In this document: positions 36,801-48,800 of the stretch, piece after piece
How positions within the stretch are numbered: the stretch's first letter is position 1
How the letters are laid out: each line of letters opens with the position of its first letter
NCBI GenBank assembly: GCA_965220095.1
Contig: CBDCPD010000003.1
Span: 186,001-250,000, forward strand
Direction of reading: 5' to 3'
DNA length: 64,000 nt
Source of the DNA: Bin87 sp965220095
GTDB lineage: Bacteria; Chloroflexota; Dehalococcoidia; Lucifugimonadales; UBA3495
Program-made: the position numbers and the translations under genes
Notes under the pieces: generated by a model
Databases searched by the model: none
What the model was told of the DNA's origin: nothing
Seen by the model: the letters and a program-made list of their open reading frames with translations, nothing else

Positions 36801-39800
36801 TCACCTCGTTGTTGCCCACCTCCAGGTCCATCTGGTGGCCGGCGGCGTTGCCGTCGGCGTCGGTCGTGCTGTAGGCCACGGTGGCGTTGTCATTCGACCT
36901 GACTGGGACGACGGTGACCTGGCCTGCGGCGTTCCCCAGCGTGTGGGTGTAGGAGGTGGTGTCGGCGGCGAAGCCGGCCACGCTGACGCCGTCCACCGTG
37001 AGGTCGCTCAGCTCAGCGTCGTTGCTCGGCGCCACCTGGAACACGAAGGACAGGCCATAAAGATGTCCGTCACTGTCCCGATTTCTGGTACGGCCTCCGA
37101 TCTCCTCCCCATCAAATAGGCCTGGACTCCCGTATTCGGGTTGAGAGCTCCCAAGGGTGTTGCCGCCGTCCCGGGCGCGCCGGCCATCGGAGCCGGTGCC
37201 GGTCCAGACCCTGTTGGAATGAACCTCCCCCACCTCGCCGCTTTCGTACCGGACTGGGGCGGGGTGATCCCAGGAGCCGTCATAGAAGTCGCCGTAGTGG
37301 TCGGCCGCGTTGGGGCCGTTCAGCCAGTAAATGGGCACGCCGCGGTCGTGGGTCCCCGTATTGTTCCTGGCGTCCACGGCGCGGGTGCTGCCCAGCGCCG
37401 CGAAGTGGTCGCTGTAGTCCTGGATGTCGTCGTGGCCGTTGGCCGCGGCGTTGCGCACGAAGCTGTTGTAGGTAGCGATGTTCGACGAGGTGGCGTCGCG
37501 CCGCTCAGAGGTGAGGAAAAGCAGGCGGAACCGGTCGCCCGTATCGACGCCCGACGGGATCAGGTCCCAATCCGCCGGCACCTCCACGGTGGCCGGGATG
37601 TTCAGCAGGATCACCGTGGCGGTGTCATCGTCGCCCGGGCTGACCCCATTGGACAGGGTCTCGAAGCCCAGGGTCAGGCTCTCGCCGCCGTCGTCGTCGC
37701 TGTCTTCGGCGGCCGAGACGGTGAAGCTGGCCGTTTTTTCGTCGGCGTCGAAGGTCAGGGAGGTGGTCGACAGGGTATAGTCGCCGTCGCTGGCGCCGTC
37801 GTTACCGGTCACGGAGATGGTGATGTCCACCCTGCGGGCGGGTTCGAGGTTCAGGTTCACCTTCACCTTCACGGCGCTGCCGCCCTCGGCCGCAGTGTAG
37901 CTCGCCTGGGCGAACTCGGCCGCCACCGCGGGAATGACCTTCAGTTGGGTGTCCAGGTTGATGGGTGCGGGATAGGCCGCGACCATATCGCCGCCGGGGC
38001 GCGTGATCGCGGCGCCGGCGGGCACGTCCAAGATGCGCCCACGACTGGCGATGCCGTCGTCGTCGCTGTCATCGGCGACGACGACATAGGCGAACACCAG
38101 CCGACTGGCCGTGCTTTCCCCTTCCTGGTAGTCCGCAGCGCGGGTGTTGGAGCCGATACGCAGGGGGAATGTCGGCGTTCCGGTCACGGCGACGTCCTCG
38201 CTGAAGGTCACCGCCACCTGGATCGTGTCATCCGCGAAATACTCGCCGCCGGAAGGAGGCGACACCACCTCGACGCCGGTCACGTACGGCGTGTCCGCAG
38301 GTACGACAGCGTGAAGCACGAACGACAGGCCGTAGAACGGTTCTGTTCTTGAGCCCGGATCTGCCCGATTGCCGTAAGCGATCTCGTTTCCGGCGCCACT
38401 GCCCGGCCTTGCAACCTTCACGACGTCTCCGCCCAGTGGTGCGCTGGAGGACGTGGTTCCATTTACTCTGGAGCCGGTGTAGACGTTATCCGTCGTGGAG
38501 AAATTAACCGCGTCGCCGTCCTCGTCGCGGCCGGGATCGCGGTGGTCCCAAGAGCCGTTGTAGAAGTCGCCGTAGTCGTCGGCGGCCTTGGGGCCGTTCA
38601 GCCACCAGATTTCCTCGCCCGGCCCGTCGTCGTCGGGGTGGGTGGCGGTGTTGCCGCGCGCAGAGACGTCCGCGGTGCTGCCTAGCACCCGGAACTGGAG
38701 GCTGTAGGCCCGGATGCCGGCGCGGCCTTCCGCCGCCGCGGCCTGCACGAACGCGTTGTAGTCGGCGATGTCCGACGAGGCGGGGTCGCGCTCGCCCGAG
38801 GTGACGAACAACAGCCGGAACTCGTCGCCGACGTTTAGGGAGGCAGGGACCGCATCCGAACCCATCAGCACCTCGTTGTCGATGAGGCCGACCGTGGCGG
38901 TGCTCTGCGCGCCGGGGCTCACCCCCGAAGGCAGCGGCGATCCGAAGCCCAGGGTCAATGTCTCGCCGTTGCCGTCGCCGTCGTACAAGTCGTCGTCGGT
39001 GGCGGTGACGGTGAAGGTCGCCGAGGTGTCGCCGCTGTTAATGGTCACCGACGTGGCCGACCGGGAGTAGTCGCTGGTGTCGGCCCCGCCGTTCCCGGTC
39101 GCGGTAATGGGGATGGTCACGCTGCGCCCGGGGTCGGCGCTCAGGTTCACGGTAACCGTGACGGCGCCGCGGCCCTCCAGGGCGGTATAGGCGTCCTCAT
39201 CGAACTCGGCCGTCACATTGATGATCGACGACTCCGGCGTTTCGGACGCCTCCTCGCTCGACGGGCCGTCGCCGGCGTCGTTCGCAGCCCGCACCCGCAC
39301 CGTGTACTCGGTGTTATTGGTCAGGCTGGTGATGTCATGGGTGGTGGCATCGGCGGCAGCCGTATCGGACTGCCCGGCGGTCGCGGCCTGAGCCCAGGTC
39401 TGGGCGGCGGTCTTCCACTCCACGTCGTAGCCGGTGATGGCGCTGCCGCCGTTGGCCGGGGCGGTCCACGTCGCCGTCAGCTTACCGTTGCCTGCGGTCA
39501 GGGTCACCACGGGCGCGGCGGGACGGTTGGGCGCGGTTTGGGTGAAGTCCGCCACCTCGTTGCTCGCGGCGTCGGCGAGGGCATTGGAAGTCGGCTGGTC
39601 GTAGGCGACGCTCACCGCCGCACCCGCGGCGATGACCGGCTTCATAGTCAGCGTGATCGTGTTGGTGTCGGTCGTGTGGAAGTCGACCCTCGCGGGGTCG
39701 ACGGCTGTGCCGCCGTCGACGGATACCTCGAACGCCGACGCGGCGGGCTCCGTGCCGGTGGCGTCCAGGTCCTCGTCGAAGACGATGGCGATGGTCGCGC

Positions 39801-42800
39801 CGTCGGCTGACACCGTCGCCGACGATACCTCCGGGGCGGTTGAGTCCACCGCCGCCACGCGGGTGACCGTGACGGTGTAGGTGCGCATCGAATTGCGGTT
39901 GGAGGAGGTCACCGTGACCGTGATCACGGTGTCGGCGTCTTCTGCGAGCGTCACCTGGTGGCCGCTCTCGTTGAGGTCGGCGTCGTTGGGAGCGGTGATC
40001 CTACCGTTGGCCCCGTTCTGACCCTGGGAGATGGCGATGGTGACCGTGGTGGAGGAGAGGCTCGTCGTGGCGGCGTAGGCCGTGGTGCCGGGGGCGAACG
40101 CCGGGACCAGGGTGATCCCGCTCAGCGTCAGGGACGAAAGCGTGGCGTCGGCGCCGGTCAGGCTGCCGTCCACCTTGTGGTCGTCCTGTCTTCCCTCCTC
40201 ATCGTGGGCGAGATCGGCGCGGAGGCCCGAGACGGCGCCGACGACGGACTGGCCCATCTGGAGGTCGAAGGTGGGGATGGTGTCGTGGTCGGGGTGTCCG
40301 ATCCAGATGCCGTTGGCGTCGGTGTCGTCGGCCTGCACCGTGTAGGCGAACACCAGCTCGGTCGTGCCGTTGCCGCTCTTCAGCCGCGCCCGCTTCTGCC
40401 CGCCGGCGTCGAGCCCGAATTCGACGTCGCCGGTGACGTTCACCGCCTCGCTGAAGGTGACGGTGATCTCGATGTCCTCGCCCAGCCCGTAGGTGTCGTT
40501 GGACGGGTCCGCCTTCGGGCTGGAGGTCACCTCGATGCCGGTGATTAAAGGCCGCAGGTTGACGCGCTGGTCATCGGCGGCGAGGACGCGCGTATGGGTC
40601 AGCGCGGCGTTCACGTCGGTGTCCTCGCGCTTGATGCTGCCGCCGTTGAGCTTTAGCGCGAAGGCGTCGATGGAGATGCCGTCCCGGTCGGTGTCGTCGT
40701 CGGTGACCAAGTATGAGAACGACAGCACGGTGGGGCTGCTGTCGCCGGCCGCGTAGTCGGCGTCGCGCTCCACGTCGCCGATTCTTAGCGGCAACTGCGG
40801 CGTCCCCATCACCGTCACATCCTCGCTGAAGGTGACCGTGGCCGTGATGGTCTCACCGGCCCGGTAGTCGGTCCCGTTGGCCGGCGTCGAGGTGACGGCG
40901 GCGACGGTGGCGTAGGGAGCGTCGGGCGGCTCGACATAGAGGGTGTCCGACAGGCCATAGAGCCCGAGCGTCGTATTGAGCGACAGACCGATGCCCTCAT
41001 CGCCAGGGAAGGCTTCCGACCACACGCTCTCGTTGTCGTCGGGCACACCATACGTCGATGCCTGAATGCCGCCGGAGCTTCCGAGGTGCTTCGAAGCCGC
41101 GCGTTCGCCGTTCGGGCCGGTTCCCGTCCAAACGAACGCGTTCGGATAGAGCGAGGTGTTGTTCCCGGCCGCTTGGCTACTGATGAAATTCTTGGCCTCG
41201 CCCGACTCGAGATACGCCGGGTCGGAGTGGGCCCAGCCGTCGTAGCAGTCGTCATCATCGGCGCGGCTGCAGAAGCTGCTGCTGGCGCGGTCGTACTCGT
41301 AGAAGTCGTCGTTGTCGGCGGCGGCCAGCGGACCGTTCAGCCACCAGATCGCCACGCCGATCCCGTCGTCGACCGGATGGGTGCCGGTGTGGGTCCTGGG
41401 ATCGGGGCCGTCCCTGGTGGCGGCCAGCGCCTTGAACCGCGGGCTGTAGTCGCGGATGTCTTCGTGGCCCCCGTCGGCGGCCAGCGCGTCCTGCACGTGC
41501 TCGTCGTAGGCGCTGATGTCGGTCCCCCAGCCGTCGCGTGTGGCCGAGGTGACGAACAGCAGGCGGAACATCCCCCCGATGGGCACGCCCTCGGGCCGCA
41601 GGCTCCAGTCGTGGGGCACCGCCGCCCGGTGCACCGTCACCGTGTAGGCCTTCGTCGTGGCGCCGTCCTGGGCGGTGACCGTGATCACCACCTCGTTCGA
41701 CCCTCCGTCCAGGTCCACCTGATGGCCATCGGTAACGCTGTCCGCGTCGGCGGCGGAGGCGGCGTCGACGGTGTAGGCCACGCTGGCGTCCCCGTCCGAC
41801 ACAGTGGCCACGAAGGTCACCCGGGTGACCGTGCCCGCCACGCTCAGGCTGTACTCGGTCGTGTCCTTGTCGAAGTCCTCGACACTGGTGCCGTCCACCG
41901 TCAACCCGGTCAAGTTGGCGTCGTCGTCGGCAGCGTCCGAGGTGACCTCTGCGCCCCATTCGCCGTCGCCGATGCTGTTGACGGCGCGCACCCTCACGAC
42001 GTACCGCTCGGATGGATCGACGCTGATCTGGTGCTCGGGCGGCGAAGCGCCAATGGTCTGGCTGCTGGCATCCGCCCAGGTCTGGGTGGTGGTGCGCCAC
42101 TGCACGGTGTAGCCGGTGACCGGCGCGCCGCCCTTGGTGGGCGCGGTCCACGCCACGCTGATGATCTTCTGGGCGTTGGGCGCCGACACGGTGACGCCGG
42201 TGGGGGCGCCGGGCTCGCAGCCGAAGGTGTTCCAGGGGTCGGTGACCTTGTTGCCGTCGCCGACATTCTCGAACGATCCGGTGCCGAACGCGGCCCCGTT
42301 GGCGACCAGCGGCGAGCAGTAGCCGCCGAACTCGTCCTGGAGCAGGGTGACCACCATGCTCCGCGAGTGGGGGAAGAGGGGCGCGCCTTCGGTGCCCTGG
42401 GTGCGCGGGGTGATGGCTTCCACGGCCGCCCACGCCTCGGCGCCGGTGGCGTAGGTGTCGGTGAACCAGCTCGACTCGGTGTCGCCGCCGCCAGGGTCGG
42501 CGCCGGAGGGGTGCAGGGCGTGGCGCACCACCGCCTCGGTCAGCGCCGCAGGCTCAGCGCGCTCGTCGGTGAAACAGGTGGCCCCGTAGGCGTCCAACGC
42601 CGCCGCGGGCGTGCCGACCGCCACATGGGCGATGGCGTCGGCCATGGTGTCGAACGTGCACTGGACGTGCTTGCTGTCGCCGTCCTTGAAGTCCTGCGTC
42701 GAGAAGTACAGCAACGCCCGGCCCACCGCGGAGCGCGACTGCACCGTGGTGTGGACGTCGGTGTTGTAGAACCACGCTCGTCCCAGCTCGCGGGCGAGCA

Positions 42801-45800
42801 AGTACTCGAACTCGTCGTCGGGCATCAGGTCCCAGTCGATGTCGACATGGAACCTGATCGAATAGCAACGGTCCAACGCGTCGGTCTCGAACGTGGTGCT
42901 GCTCAGCGTGCACTCGTAGCTGTGGGAGAAGCCGGGGCCGTCGCGGGGGTGATCTACGGCCAGCACCGTCGTGTCCGGGGAGTCCTCAAGATGATCCCAC
43001 ACGGTGCGCATCCACGGCTGCTGGTCCTCGAGGGCCGCCACCGCCGCCTCCAGCCCGGCTACCAGCGCCGCATCGTCCTCGTCGCCCGGGTCGGCAGAGT
43101 TCACCGTGACATACGCGGGGGGGTGGTACACCGGCCCGAAACCGGTCTGGTCCGCGCAGGCGGTCACCGCGGGATCGACCGCCGGGACGGTCTCGAAACG
43201 GGCCTCCACCACGATCTTGTAGCTCCCGCCGTTGTCGGGGTTGGACGAGCCGTCCTTGAACCGGTTCGCCGCGGTCGCCGACACACAGCGCACCCGTGCG
43301 TCCTCGCCGACGAGATTCCAGGATATGCGGTACACCAGCACCGGATCGCCGTTGCCGTCCACAGCGAAGCCCTCGCCCCGCTCGTCCGGCGCGTGCCAGT
43401 CCACCCGGAAATCCTCATCGCGCGCCGCCGCCGTGAGGTCGACTACCGCCTTGGGCTCGCCGACGGTCACCTCCGATGACTGGGCCGCATCGTTGACCAG
43501 ATCGTTCGAGTTGTCCAGCGCGCGCACCTGCACCATGTAGGGGTCGCCGTTGGTCAGACCGGTGATCGCGTACTCGCCGACGCCCGCGACCACCGTCGCG
43601 GAGCGGGTGGCGTCGTATGCGGTGTCGGAGGGAGCCTTCCATTGCACCTGGTAGCCCGATGGCGCATCCCCCGATGCGGGGGCATCCCACTCCACATCGA
43701 CGCGGCCGTTGCCGGCGTACGCCCGCACCTCAGCGGGAGCGTCTAGACGGTTGCTCGCAGCCTGACCGGTGAACGCGGCGACCTCGTTGTCGGCCGCGTC
43801 CTTGAGCGGATCGGCGGTCGGTTTGGTGTAGTCAACGCTCACCGTCTCGCCCGCCGCGATGGCGTCGGCGGTGGCCATCGTCAAGGTGACCGTGTCGGCG
43901 TCGGAGTCGTGGAAGGCGACGCTGGCCGGGTTGACCGCCGTGCCGCCGTCGACGGTCACCTCGAACGCGTCCGCCGTGGGCGCCGAGCCGGTGACGTCCA
44001 GGTCCTCGTCGAACACGATGTCGATGGCCACGCCGTCGGTGGACACCGTCGCCGAGTCCACCGTCGGGGCGGTGGTGTCGCCTGCGATGGGCGTCTCCGA
44101 CGCCTCCGCGCTCCACGGGCCGTCCCCGGCGTCGTTCCCAGCCCGCACCCGCACCGTGTACTCGGTGCCGTTGGTCAGGCCGGTGATCTCATGGTCGGTG
44201 GCGTCGGCGGCAGCCGTGGCGGACTGCCCGGCGGTGGCGGCCTCAGCCCAGCTCTGGGCGGCGGTCTTCCACTCCACGTCGTAGCCGGTGATGGCGCTGC
44301 CGCCGTCGGCCGGGGCGGCCCACGTCGCCGTCAGCTTCTCGTCGCCTGCGGTCAGGGTCACCACGGGCGCGGCCGGACGGTTGGGCGCGGCTTGGCCGGT
44401 GAAGTCCGCCACCTCGTTGCTCGCGGCGTCGGCCAGGGCGTTGGAAGTCGGCTGCTCGTAGGCGACGGTGACCGTCCCGCCCGCGGCGATGGCCGGGCTC
44501 ATGGTGAGGACCACCGTGTCGGCGTCGGTGGCGTGGAAATCGACGCTGGCCGGGTTGACCGCCGTGCCGCCGTCGACGGTCACCTCGAACGCGTCCGCCG
44601 CAGGCGCCGTGCCGGTGACGTCCAGGTCCTCGTCGAACACGATGTCGATGGCCGCGCCGTCGGTGGACACCGTCGCCGAGTCCACCGTCGGGGCGGTGGT
44701 GTCGCCTGCGATGGGCGTCTCCGACGCCTCCGCGCTCCACGGGCCGTCCCCGGCGTCGTTCCCAGCCCGCACCCGCACCGTGTACTCGGTGTCATTGGTC
44801 AGGCCGGTGATCGTCTCGGTGAGGGCTGCCGCGTCGGCGCGGGTCACCGTCACATAGGTCGAGTCGGCGGCGCCGGCGACCTTGTGCTCCACCGTGTAGC
44901 CGGTGATGGCGCTGCCGCCGTTGGCCGGGGCGGCCCACGTCGCCGTCAGCTTCTCGTCGCCTGCGGTCAAAGTCACCACGGGCGCGGCCGGACGGTTGGG
45001 CGCGGCTTGGCCGGTGAAGTCCGCCACCTCGTTGCTCGCGGCGTCGGCCAGGGCGTTGGAAGTCGGCTCGTCGTAGGCGACGCTCACTGCCGCGCCCGCG
45101 GCGATGGCCGGGCTCATGGTGAGGACCACCGTGTCGGCGTCGGTGGCGTGGAAATCGACGCTGGCCGGGTTGACCGCCGTGCCGCCGTCGACGGTCACCT
45201 CGAACGCGTCCGCCGCGGGCGCCGTGCCGGTGACGTCCAGGTCCTCGTCGAACACGATGTCGATGGCCGCGCCGTCGGTGGACACCGTCGCCGACGATAC
45301 CTCCGGGGCGGTTGAGTCGGACGCCGCCTGGCGGGTGACGGTGACGGTGTAGGTGCGCATCGAGTCGCTGTTGGAGGAGGTCACCATGACCGTGATCACG
45401 GTGTCGGCGTCTTCTGCGAGCGTCACCTGGTGGCCGCTCGCGTTGAGGTCGGCGTCGGTGGGGGCGGTGATTCTACCGTTGGCCCCGTTCTGACCCTGGG
45501 AGATGGCGATGGTGACCGTGGTGGTGGAGAGGCTCGTCGTGGCGGCGTAGGCCGTGGTGCCGGGGGCGAACGCCGGGACCAGGGTGATACCGCTCAGCGT
45601 GAGGAACGAAAGCGTGGCGTCCGCGCCGGTCAGGCTGCCGTCCACCTTGTGGTCGGGCTGGGAGCCCGGTTTTTCGTGCTCCAGCAAGGCGTCGCGTCCC
45701 GAGTCGACGCCGACGACGGACTGGTCGCCCCGGAGGTCGAAGGTCGGGTTGGTGGAGTGCGTGTGGTCGACGATGTAGATGCCGTTGGCGTCGGTGTCGT

Positions 45801-48800
45801 CGGACTGCACCGTGTAGGCGAAGACCAGCTTGGTGGTGCCGTTGCCGCTCTTCAGCGGCGCGCGCCGAGGCCCGCTGACGGAGATGCCGAAGTCGACGTC
45901 ACCCTCTACCTCGTCACCCTCCACGGTCACCGCCTCGCTGAAGGAGACGGTGATCTCGATGTCCTCGCCCAGCCCGTAGGTGTCGTTGGACCGGTCCGCC
46001 TTCGGGGTGGAGGTCACCTCAATGTCCGTGATAAGGGGGCGCGGGTTGACCACGAAATCGGTGCTAAGCGCGATGGGTCCGGGGTACGCGTCGACCGTGG
46101 TGTCGTTCAGCCGGGTGATCGAGGCGGTACTCGGCAGGTCGAGCGTCTTTGGGACGCTGGAGATGCCGTCATCTTCGTGGTCGCCGACCACGACATCGTA
46201 GGAGAACGACAGCGACGTGCCGTCGGCGCTGATGGACTGATACTCCGCGTCGCGGGTGTTCGAGCCGATCTGCAGCGGGAACGTGGGCGTGCCTGTGCCG
46301 GACAGCGACACTGCCTCGCTGAACGTCACCTTGACCGTGATCGTGTCGTTGGTGCTGGAGTAGTACACGCCGTTGGGAGGCTCGGGGTCCACCTCTACGC
46401 TGGTCACATACGGCGTATCTGCCGGCGCCGCAGTCTGCAGTACGTACGACAGGCCGTAGAGTGGCTTAAGGCCACCTGCAGGTGCGAAGCTTGATCCGAA
46501 TATCTCGTTCCCGGAGCCGCTGCTCGGCCTGGCTGTAGCTACGTTACCAGTGCCGCCCAATTCATTGCCGGATTCGCCCTGGCCGTCGGATTGTGAGCCG
46601 GTCCAGACGGAGCCTGCGGCCCCAGTGGGGAAGTCGTGGACGGCGCCGTCCTGATCGCGACCGGGGTTACGGTGATCCCATGAGCCGTTGTAGAAGTCGG
46701 CATAGTCGTTGGCGGCCCTCGGTCCGTTGAGCCACCTGATCTCCTCGCCCGGCCCGTCCTTATTGCGATTCGTGGCGGTGTTGTCGCGGGCGTCGATACT
46801 CGCGGTGCTGCCCAGCGCCCGGAACACGCTGCTGTAATCCCGGATGTCGGTGTGGCCCGATGCCGCCGCATCTTGCACGAACTTGTTGTATTTGGCGATG
46901 TCGGACGATTCGGCGGTGCGCCGGTTCGACGTGACGAATAGCAGCCGGAAGCCATCGCCCACCCTGAAGCTGCCGGGTACCAGTGCGGACGTCACCAGTA
47001 TCTCGTTGTCGATGAGACCGACCGTGGCGGTGATCTGCGTGCCGCGGCTCACCCCGTCGGGCAACATCCCGAAGCCCAGGGTCAAAGTCTCGTCGTTGTC
47101 TTCGCCGTCGTGGACGTCGTCGTCGGTGGCGGTGACGGTGAAGGTGGCGGATCTGTCGCCGCTGCTAATGGTCACCGACGTGGCCGACAGCGAGTAGTCG
47201 TCGTCGCCGGCGCCGCCGTTCTCAGTCACGGTGATGGGGATGGTCACGGTGCTCTCCGGGTCGGCGCTCAGGGTCACGGTAATCGTGACGGCGCCGCGGC
47301 CCTCGATGGCGGTGTAGGCGTCCGCGCCGAATTCGGCCGTCAGCGGGGTGACCGGCAACTCCGACGCCTCCTCACTCCAAGGGCCGTTGCCGGCGTCGTT
47401 CCCAGCCCGCACCCGCACCGTGTGCTCGGTGCCGTTGGTCAGGCCGGTGATCTCATGGTCGGTGGCGTCGGCGGCAGCCGTATCGGACTGCCCGGCGGTG
47501 GCGGCCTCAGCCCAGCTCTGGGCGGCGGTCTTCCACTCCACGTCGTAGCCGGTGATGGCGCTGCCGCCGTTGGCCGGGGCGCTCCACGTCGCCGTCAGCT
47601 TCTCGTCGCCTGCGGTCAAAGTCACCACGGGCGCGGCCGGACGGTTGGGCGCGGCTTGGCCGGTGAAGTCCGCCACCTCGTTGCTCGCGGCGTCGGCCAG
47701 GGCGTTGGAAGTCGGCTCGTCGTAGGCGACCGTGACCGTCCCGCCCGCGGCGATGGTGTCGGCGGTGGCCATCGTCAAGGTGATCGTGTCGACGTCGGAG
47801 GAGTCGCCATCGAAATCGACGCTCGCCGGGTTGACCGCCGTGCCGCCGTCGACGGTCACCTCGAACGCGTCCGCCGCGGGCGCCGAGCCGCTGGTGTCCA
47901 GGTCCTCGTCGAACACGATGTCGATGGCCACGCCGTCGGAGGACACCGTCGCAGAGTCCACCGTCGGGGCGGTGGTGTCGCCTGCGATGGGCGTCTCCGA
48001 CTCCTCCGCGCTCCACGGGCCGTTGCCGGCGTCGTTGGCAGCCCGCACCCGCACCGTGTACGCGGTGTTATTGGTCAGGCCGGTGATCTCATGGTCGGTG
48101 GCGTCGGCGGCAGCCGTATCGGACTGCCCGGCGGTGGCGGCCTCAGCCCAGCTCTGGGCGGCGGTCTTCCACTCCACGTCGTAGCCGGTGATGGCGCTGC
48201 CGCCGTTGGCCGGGGCGCTCCACGTCGCCGTCAGCTTCTCGTCGCCTGCGGTCAAAGTCACCACGGGCGCGGCCGGACGGTTGAGCACGGTTTGGGTGAA
48301 GTCAGCCACCTCGTTGCTCGCGGCGTCGGCCAGGGCGTTGGAAGTCGGCTCGTCGTAGGCGACCGTGACCGTCCCGCCCGCGGCGATGGTGTCGGCGGTG
48401 GCCATCGTCAAGGTGATCGTGTCGACGTCGGAGGAGTCGCCATCGAAATCGACGCTCGCCGGGTTGACCGCCGTGCCGCCGTCGACGGTCACCTCGAACG
48501 CGTCCGCCGCGGGCGCCGAGCCGCTGGTGTCCAGGTCCTCGTCGAACACGATGTCGATGGCCGCGCCGTCGGTGGACACCGTCGCCGAGTCCACCGTCGG
48601 GGCGGTGGTGTCCGCCGCCACCGGCGTTTCCGACGCCTCCGCGCTCCACGGGCCGCCGCCGGCGTCGTTCCCAGCCCGCACCCGCACCGTGTACTCGGTG
48701 CCGTTGGTCAGCCCGGTGATCTCATGGTCGGTGGCGTCGGCGGCAGCCGTGGCGGACTGCCCGGCGGTGGCGGCCTCAGCCCAGCTCTGGGCGGCGGTCT

